55,621 nucleotides of DNA, from the NCBI GenBank assembly GCA_016871515.1, contig VHDE01000028.1:1-55621 (forward strand), read 5' to 3'. Positions 51,306 to 55,621 of the stretch are shown here, piece by piece. Positions within the stretch are counted from its first letter, which is position 1, and each line of letters starts with the position of its first letter. The notes under the pieces were generated by a model. The model ran no database searches. It saw only the letters and a program-made list of their open reading frames with translations, and was not told the DNA's origin. The stretch comes from Verrucomicrobiota bacterium (GTDB taxonomy: Bacteria; Verrucomicrobiota; Verrucomicrobiia; Limisphaerales; SIBE01). Position numbers and translations under genes: made by a program.

Positions 51306-53756
51306 ATGCGCTCCTTGACTAACGCCAGAAGCAACTCCTTTCGCTCGGGTCTTTGGCTCGTCGTGCTGGCTTTGCTGGCCGCCGGCCTCAGCCGGCTTCA
51401 TCTCGATGTCGAGATTCTGAACCTTCTGCCAGAGGAACTGCACGTCGCACAGGGGATTAAGACGTACCAACAGCATTTCTCAAACGCCCGGGAACTGCTC
51501 ATCACCGTCAAGACGGCAACTCCCGACGCCGCTGAATCCGCCGCCCGTTCGTTGGCGCAGGCATTGCGCGCTGAAACCAATTTGGTTTCGGGAGTTGCAT
51601 GGCAACCGATGTGGATGGAAAACCCGGCGCAAGCGACCGAGTTGCTCGCTTTTCTTTGGCTCAATCAGCCGCCGGCGGTCTTCGGTGAATGGACCAATCG
51701 TCTCGCCGCGACGAATTTGGCGAATGTCCTCGATGAGACCCGCGCGCGATTGGCAACGTCCCTTTCTCCGAGCGAGATCGCGCTGAACAGCCATGATCCC
51801 TACGGGTTAATGCGCTTGCCGGAATCCGCGTCCAGTGCCGCGCCGGCCATGGGCAACGGCGAAGAGCTATTTGCTTCGCCGGACGGAACTTTTCGTCTGT
51901 TGTTCGTTGAAGCTAAGCCAGACATTACGGGCTATCGCGATTGCCGGTCGTGGCTGGCGAGCATCCAGCGAATCGTAGCCAATGCGCGACGCGCGTCCGA
52001 ATTTCCAACGGAAACACAGATTCGTTTCACGGGCCGTCCGGCTTTCGTAACTGAAATTGCCAGCGGCATCGAGAGCGACATGACAGGTTCGGCGGGCGGA
52101 ACGCTGGCTATCATCGGAATTCTTTTCTGGCTCACGCATCGCCGCATGCGCCCGCTTCTTTTGCTGGTGGCCGTGCTGTTGGGAATCTTGGCCGGCACGA
52201 CCGCGCTAGGCGGATTATTTCTCGGCACGGTTAACGTCATCAGCATCGGCTTTGCCTCAATCCTCTTGGGGTTAGCCGAAGACTTCGGAATTGTTTTGTA
52301 CGAGGAATCGCGATCGCATCCGGATTTCTCGGCGGCAGAGATTCGCCAAGCGGCGGCGCCGGGCATTTTTTGGTCGGCGATGACAACGGCGGGCGCTTTC
52401 CTGATTTTGAATTTGAGCTCCTTGCCCGGGCTGCGCCAACTCGGCTCGCTCGTCGCGATCGGCATCATGCTCGCCGCCGTCGTGATGCTGTACGGTTTCC
52501 CGCCGGTGCTATTAAGTTTCAGGCGGCAGAGCGACTTGACTCCCTTGCCTGGCGGCCTCAGGGCAGAACGATTTCTTTTGTTTGATTCGCGACGGTTAAT
52601 GCCTCGGCAAGCCATTTGGTTGATTACAGCGCTGCTCCTCTTGACTTCGATCGTCATCCTACGGAACGGCGGCCCGCGTCTGGATCGTTCGCCTGACGTG
52701 CTCAAACCGAAGAACAGCGAAGCCAATGCCGCCTTGGAAGAGGTCAAAGCGCAGTTCGGCCGCCGACAGGAACCGCTCTGGGTGCTCATTCCGGGACGCG
52801 ACGAAACCGAGGTCGCGGTACGAATGGCGAGCGCTGACACTGCCTTGACCGACGCAGCCTCGAAGCAATTGATTAGCGGATTCACGCTGCCGAGCGCGCT
52901 GTGGCCGAGCCCGGCCAACCAGCGCGTCAATCGTCAAGCCGCCGCCGCGCTCCTTCGCCAGCGCGACCTGGTTCGTGCCAAAGCGTTGGAAGGAGGTTTC
53001 ACAACGCATTCGTTGCTCGCCACCGAAAGCATTCTCGACACCTGGCAACGCGCGGTTGCAATGACGAATGTTTTCTGGCCGACGAACGAGGCGAGCCGTT
53101 GGGTTCTGGACAAGGTGGTTGCCAGAAACAGCAGCGGTTTTTTGGCATTGGGCGTCGTTCATCCCATGACCAATGTGGTGGCAACCCGGACGCTGGCCGC
53201 GACATGGCCAGCGGGCTTGCAACGCGAGGGGATTATCCTGTCGGGTTGGGAACTGCTCGGCTCGACGGTTTTCGACATCGTCATGAAAGAATTGCCACGC
53301 GCCCTGGTTCCGATAGTGATCTTGGTCCTGTTTTCACTCTGGCTGGCTTTTCGTAATATCAAAGAAGTGGCGCTCAGCCTCGCGACGCTGGGTGTCGCCG
53401 GCCTCTTGCTATCGGCGGGGATGCGGCTGTTGCAGTGGGATTGGAACATTCTCAATCTGATGGCGCTGCCGCTGCTCTTAGGTATGGGAGTGGACTTCAG
53501 CATCCATCTTCAGCTCGCGCTCCGGCGATATGACGGTAACTTGCTGGCGGTGCGCCGGTCGGTTGGACGCGCGCTGCTCTTGGCTGGCACAACGACGGTC
53601 GCGGGCTTCGGCTCCCTTGCGTTTTCGACCAACGCAGGCATGGCTAGCTTGGGACGCGTTTGTGCGTTGGGCATCTCGCTCGCGCTGTTGACCGCAGTCT
53701 ATTTGCTGCCGGTGTGGTGGAAGAGTTGGATGAATGCCGAAATGGTCGAACGCTAA
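51306..53756 (+). CDS. MMPL/RND-superfamily exporter
   Basis: 816 residues from ATG 51306, with GAGGAG 8 bases upstream. One N-terminal membrane helix, a large periplasmic loop, then five helices (about 260-430), a second loop (about 460-660) and a second helix set (about 665-805), the duplicated RND fold of the MMPL type. FGIVLYEE and GMGVDFSIHLQLALRRYD carry the acidic membrane residues of the proton path. Related to the HpnN-like exporters, which move lipids such as hopanoids. The substrate is not known. Confidence 0.88.
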   Translation: MRSLTNARSNSFRSGLWLVVLALLAAGLSRLHLDVEILNLLPEELHVAQGIKTYQQHFSNARELLITVKTATPDAAESAARSLAQALRAETNLVSGVAWQPMWMENPAQATELLAFLWLNQPPAVFGEWTNRLAATNLANVLDETRARLATSLSPSEIALNSHDPYGLMRLPESASSAAPAMGNGEELFASPDGTFRLLFVEAKPDITGYRDCRSWLASIQRIVANARRASEFPTETQIRFTGRPAFVTEIASGIESDMTGSAGGTLAIIGILFWLTHRRMRPLLLLVAVLLGILAGTTALGGLFLGTVNVISIGFASILLGLAEDFGIVLYEESRSHPDFSAAEIRQAAAPGIFWSAMTTAGAFLILNLSSLPGLRQLGSLVAIGIMLAAVVMLYGFPPVLLSFRRQSDLTPLPGGLRAERFLLFDSRRLMPRQAIWLITALLLLTSIVILRNGGPRLDRSPDVLKPKNSEANAALEEVKAQFGRRQEPLWVLIPGRDETEVAVRMASADTALTDAASKQLISGFTLPSALWPSPANQRVNRQAAAALLRQRDLVRAKALEGGFTTHSLLATESILDTWQRAVAMTNVFWPTNEASRWVLDKVVARNSSGFLALGVVHPMTNVVATRTLAATWPAGLQREGIILSGWELLGSTVFDIVMKELPRALVPIVILVLFSLWLAFRNIKEVALSLATLGVAGLLLSAGMRLLQWDWNILNLMALPLLLGMGVDFSIHLQLALRRYDGNLLAVRRSVGRALLLAGTTTVAGFGSLAFSTNAGMASLGRVCALGISLALLTAVYLLPVWWKSWMNAEMVER

Positions 53757-53799
53757 CATGTAAATGCTCAGTTACCCGAGGCTCTTTCTGTAAACGTCC

Positions 53800-53870
53800 A
53801 GGGCGGGCGGAGTTGCTGCGCCGCCTATTTAGATTTCGGGTTTGAAAAGGCGGCGCAGCAACGCCGCCCT
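53800..53870. repeat. Two-arm palindromic repeat, family B copy 2
   Basis: Left arm 53800-53826 with a small insertion, right arm 53848-53870 (AGGCGGCGCAGCAACGCCGC..). Matches the copy at 2471 including part of the loop (ATTTAGAT..GGTTTGAAA). Confidence 0.88.
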
Positions 53871-53899
53871 GCCTTAAAAGCTCATTGGTACGTGAAAAT

Positions 53900-54949
53900 A
53901 TGAACAAGTTAATTCCGATTGGCGCACTCTTGCTGATTGCATGCTCATGCGTTTCGCCGCTCAACCGCCCAACGCTTACTCGTTTCGAATATCAGCAACC
54001 GCAAATGGGTTTGCCATTTCGCATTGTGTTTTATGCGCCCGATCAACAAACAGCAGACCAAGCCGCACAGCAGGCCTTCCGCCGCATCAAGCAGCTCAAT
54101 GACATCATGAGCGATTACGAGCCCGAGAGCGAACTGAGCAGACTTTCCCGCTCTTCCGGTCAAGGCCAAAACATTCGCATCAGTGATGATCTTTGGCGCG
54201 TTTTGCAACGAGGGCAGGATTTGGCCAAGCGCAGCAATGGCGCATTCGATGTGACGGTGGGCCCTTGCGTGAACCTTTGGCGCACGGCGCGGCGCGAACA
54301 AAAAATGCCCGACCCTGTTCGCCTGGCCGAGGCTCGCCGGCCGGTCGGATTCCAACATGTTCGGCTCGATTCTAAACGACAGACAGCGACGTTGCTTGTG
54401 CCGAACATGCGCCTTGACTTGGGAGGCATCGCCAAAGGTTATGCGGTTGATGAAGCGCTCGAAACGCTGCGGTCATTCGGAATCACGAGCGCTTTGGTCG
54501 CCGGCGGGGGCGATATGGCGGTAAGCGATCCTCCACCGGGAAAGAAAGGCTGGCGTATCGCCATCGCGCCGCTCGACATTCCAAACGCTCCGCCCGGCGC
54601 GGTAGTTTTACTGTCTCATGAGGCAATCGCGACTTCGGGTGACGTGTTCCAACGACTCGAAATCGAAGGGAAACGGTATTCTCACATTGTTGATCCACGG
54701 ACGGGCATCGGGCTGACCGACCACAGCTTAGTCACCGTAATCGCGAAGGATTGCATGACGGCTGACAGCTTGACCAAAGTAGTGAGTGTTCTTGGGCCAG
54801 AGAAAGGGATGAAATTCATCGCGCGCACGCGCACCGTTGTGGCGCGGGTCGTCCGGAAGCCTGTAGAAAAGATCGAAACGTACGAAACGAAGGGATTTGC
54901 CCGCTATTACGAAAAGAACGGAAGAGGGAATGGGACAAGATCGTTCTAA
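53900..54949 (+). CDS. apbE: FAD:protein FMN transferase (ApbE) lipoprotein
   Basis: 349 residues from ATG 53900. Lipobox LLIAC gives Cys15 as lipidation site. ApbE domain: MGLPFRIVFYAPD, FDVTVGPCVNLWR, LDLGGIAKGYAVDEA, ALVAGGGDMAVS, YSHIVDPRTGIG and DSLTKVVSVLG with the Mg2+-binding Asp and Thr. It flavinylates proteins such as NqrB, RnfG or fumarate-reductase-like enzymes outside the cytoplasm. No target gene is in the window. A palindromic repeat separates it from the RND gene. Confidence 0.94.
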   Translation: MNKLIPIGALLLIACSCVSPLNRPTLTRFEYQQPQMGLPFRIVFYAPDQQTADQAAQQAFRRIKQLNDIMSDYEPESELSRLSRSSGQGQNIRISDDLWRVLQRGQDLAKRSNGAFDVTVGPCVNLWRTARREQKMPDPVRLAEARRPVGFQHVRLDSKRQTATLLVPNMRLDLGGIAKGYAVDEALETLRSFGITSALVAGGGDMAVSDPPPGKKGWRIAIAPLDIPNAPPGAVVLLSHEAIATSGDVFQRLEIEGKRYSHIVDPRTGIGLTDHSLVTVIAKDCMTADSLTKVVSVLGPEKGMKFIARTRTVVARVVRKPVEKIETYETKGFARYYEKNGRGNGTRSF

Positions 54950-55135
54950 ATCGAGACTTACGACATTGGTTGCAGCTCGCCTTTAAATTGAACAGGGCGG
55001 TTCATCTTTGTTTCCTTCGTTGCCTTCTGTTCCAATCTTCTGTGCGTCGCCCTGCCAACTGCGGACTGTGCCTATGTTTGTCTGCTTCGATTTAGTTAGC
55101 TTGCGCCGTTTTTGAAATCCGAAATCCGACACAAA
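54950..55135. other. Intergenic stretch without a gene
   Basis: Contains CGTCGCCCTGCCAACTGCGG, a decayed relative of the family F right end near 29100, and otherwise nothing recognisable. Confidence 0.5.
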
Positions 55136-55251
55136 TCAGTTCGTCGGTTCGAGCAAATCCCAAAGGTGGACAAAGCCCAGCTTGCCAATACAGAAGTCCA
55201 GCGCTTCATCGTAGTCGCGAACCACGAGTGACACGCGACCAAGTGATTGCC
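55136..55251 (-). pseudogene. VOC/glyoxalase fragment
   Basis: One frame reads GRVSLVVRDYDEALDFCIGKLGFVHLWDLLEPTN then stops at 55136 (shown as the family pattern RVSLVVRDYDEA..FYxxKLGF). This is the first beta-alpha unit of a vicinal-oxygen-chelate domain; the remaining 80 or more residues are missing. No start with context. It lies beside an IS element end, which may have caused the truncation. Confidence 0.55.
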
Positions 55252-55312
55252 TTGTCGGCGACATGCGGTGGTCCATCAGGAGGATATCCTGAATCTAGTT
55301 GAAAATCGAAGA

Positions 55313-55367
55313 GTGGCTCTTGGCGTGGTAGCAACCACGCAAACAAAGAAACAAAAACAAGAGCCAC
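55313..55367 (+). promoter_or_regulatory. Stem-loop covering the transposase ribosome-binding site
   Basis: Outer arms GTGGCTCTTG (55313-55322) and CAAGAGCCAC (55358-55367) are perfectly complementary, and an inner GCGTGGT/ACCACGC hairpin (55323-55340) stacks next to them. The 3' arm includes AAGAG, the only purine-rich site ahead of ATG 55370. Pairing would hide it from ribosomes in read-through transcripts. Confidence 0.65.
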
Positions 55368-55369
55368 GC

Positions 55370-55621
55370 ATGAAAGTCGAAACCAAGAATCGAAAAAAAG
55401 CAATGGCGGGATTCCGCCAAATGAGCAGCGAGCAACAACAGCGTCAGCAAGTGCATGAGATCATCCAGAACGGCGCTCAGGCTCTGCATGAAGCGACCTT
55501 GAATCTGGGCCGGCAGTTGGCCGAATTTATTCTTTATTCGGAGCGGGAGGAGCGGGCCGGCCCAGACTGTCAGCCACGCAAAGAGGGGTTGTACAAATGG
55601 GCTTCGGAGCCTGGCTCAGTC
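55370..55621 (+). CDS. IS256-like (mutator family) transposase, 5' part
   Basis: 84 codons from ATG 55370, cut by the window edge. After a basic, Gln-rich start comes LGRQLAEFILYSEREERAG and then RKEGLYKWASEPGSV, similar to the N-terminal part of IS256/mutator transposases (ER..RNGYR.WGSQPGSV-like). The DDE catalytic core would lie outside the window. A stem-loop overlaps its ribosome-binding site, a known way for insertion sequences to limit expression. Confidence 0.65.
   Translation, partial: MKVETKNRKKAMAGFRQMSSEQQQRQQVHEIIQNGAQALHEATLNLGRQLAEFILYSEREERAGPDCQPRKEGLYKWASEPGSV

Noticed and set aside
51932-52930. 332-codon minus-strand frame
   Set aside because: Antisense to the RND exporter; Ser/Arg-rich and without any domain.
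55206-55403. Hydrophobic minus-strand frame of 65 codons
   Set aside because: It is antisense to the stem-loop and transposase start, and its tail reads the VOC fragment in the wrong frame.

Overview
The window looks like a chromosomal segment of a Verrucomicrobiota bacterium, most like the Pedosphaeraceae/Limisphaerales group. This is judged from content, not from a database search. The signs are a DUF1549/DUF1553-DUF1501 gene pair, several exported DUF1080 and ThuA proteins, a PVC-type membrane dehydrogenase with a separate TIGR02603-type cytochrome, a pseudopilin of the [24 protein letters not shown] type, and an ECF sigma factor once paired with a zinc-ribbon Ser/Thr kinase.

Layout. 1-4.1 kb: DUF1549/DUF1553 and DUF1501 pair. 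4.1-4.55 kb: RNase P RNA (rnpB, minus strand), not a protein gene, carrying a palindromic repeat inside one of its stems. 4.6-7.3 kb: decayed sigma/kinase remains with a TacA/TacT-type toxin-antitoxin pair between them, and a pseudopilin gene with stop codons. 7.5-17 kb: housekeeping (C4 zinc-ribbon coiled coil, HtrA protease, phosphate acetyltransferase with its regulatory half as a separate gene, hisC, an SDR, argA). 17-24.2 kb: L,D-transpeptidase, FG-GAP lipoprotein, two DUF1080 proteins, an SMP-30 lactonase, and a 1.5-kb gene graveyard with kinase and PQQ-propeller fragments and a REP-associated transposase (RAYT) remnant. 24.2-32.3 kb: ferritin, TPR protein, HAD phosphatase, FmdB-type ribbon, LysM-amidase, ychF, and the rplU-rpmA-obg operon. 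32.4-40.3 kb: a minus-strand cluster that looks like oxidation and processing of sugars (cytochrome, dehydrogenase, two ThuA, DUF1080, TIM-barrel epimerase). 40.4-47.9 kb: assimilatory sulfate reduction (cysI, cysH, cysD, a two-gene nucleotidyltransferase cassette, cysNC), with a cysteine desulfurase divergent from it. 48-55 kb: anchored helical-repeat protein, trigger factor, RND exporter, ApbE lipoprotein, then the left end of an IS256-like transposase running off the window.

The most striking layer is not protein-coding. Between genes, and sometimes inside them, lie several families of 20-28-bp inverted-repeat pairs. The commonest has arms like GGACAGGCG-n-CGCCTGTCC, each arm itself being palindromic. 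It occurs as singlets and as head-to-head doublets with a conserved loop. That is the architecture of REP/REPIN elements, and the window also holds a deleted RAYT element with 21-bp imperfect terminal inverted repeats. One doublet sits inside rnpB, and another appears to encode the N-terminus of a cytochrome.

No tRNA, rRNA or CRISPR array was seen.
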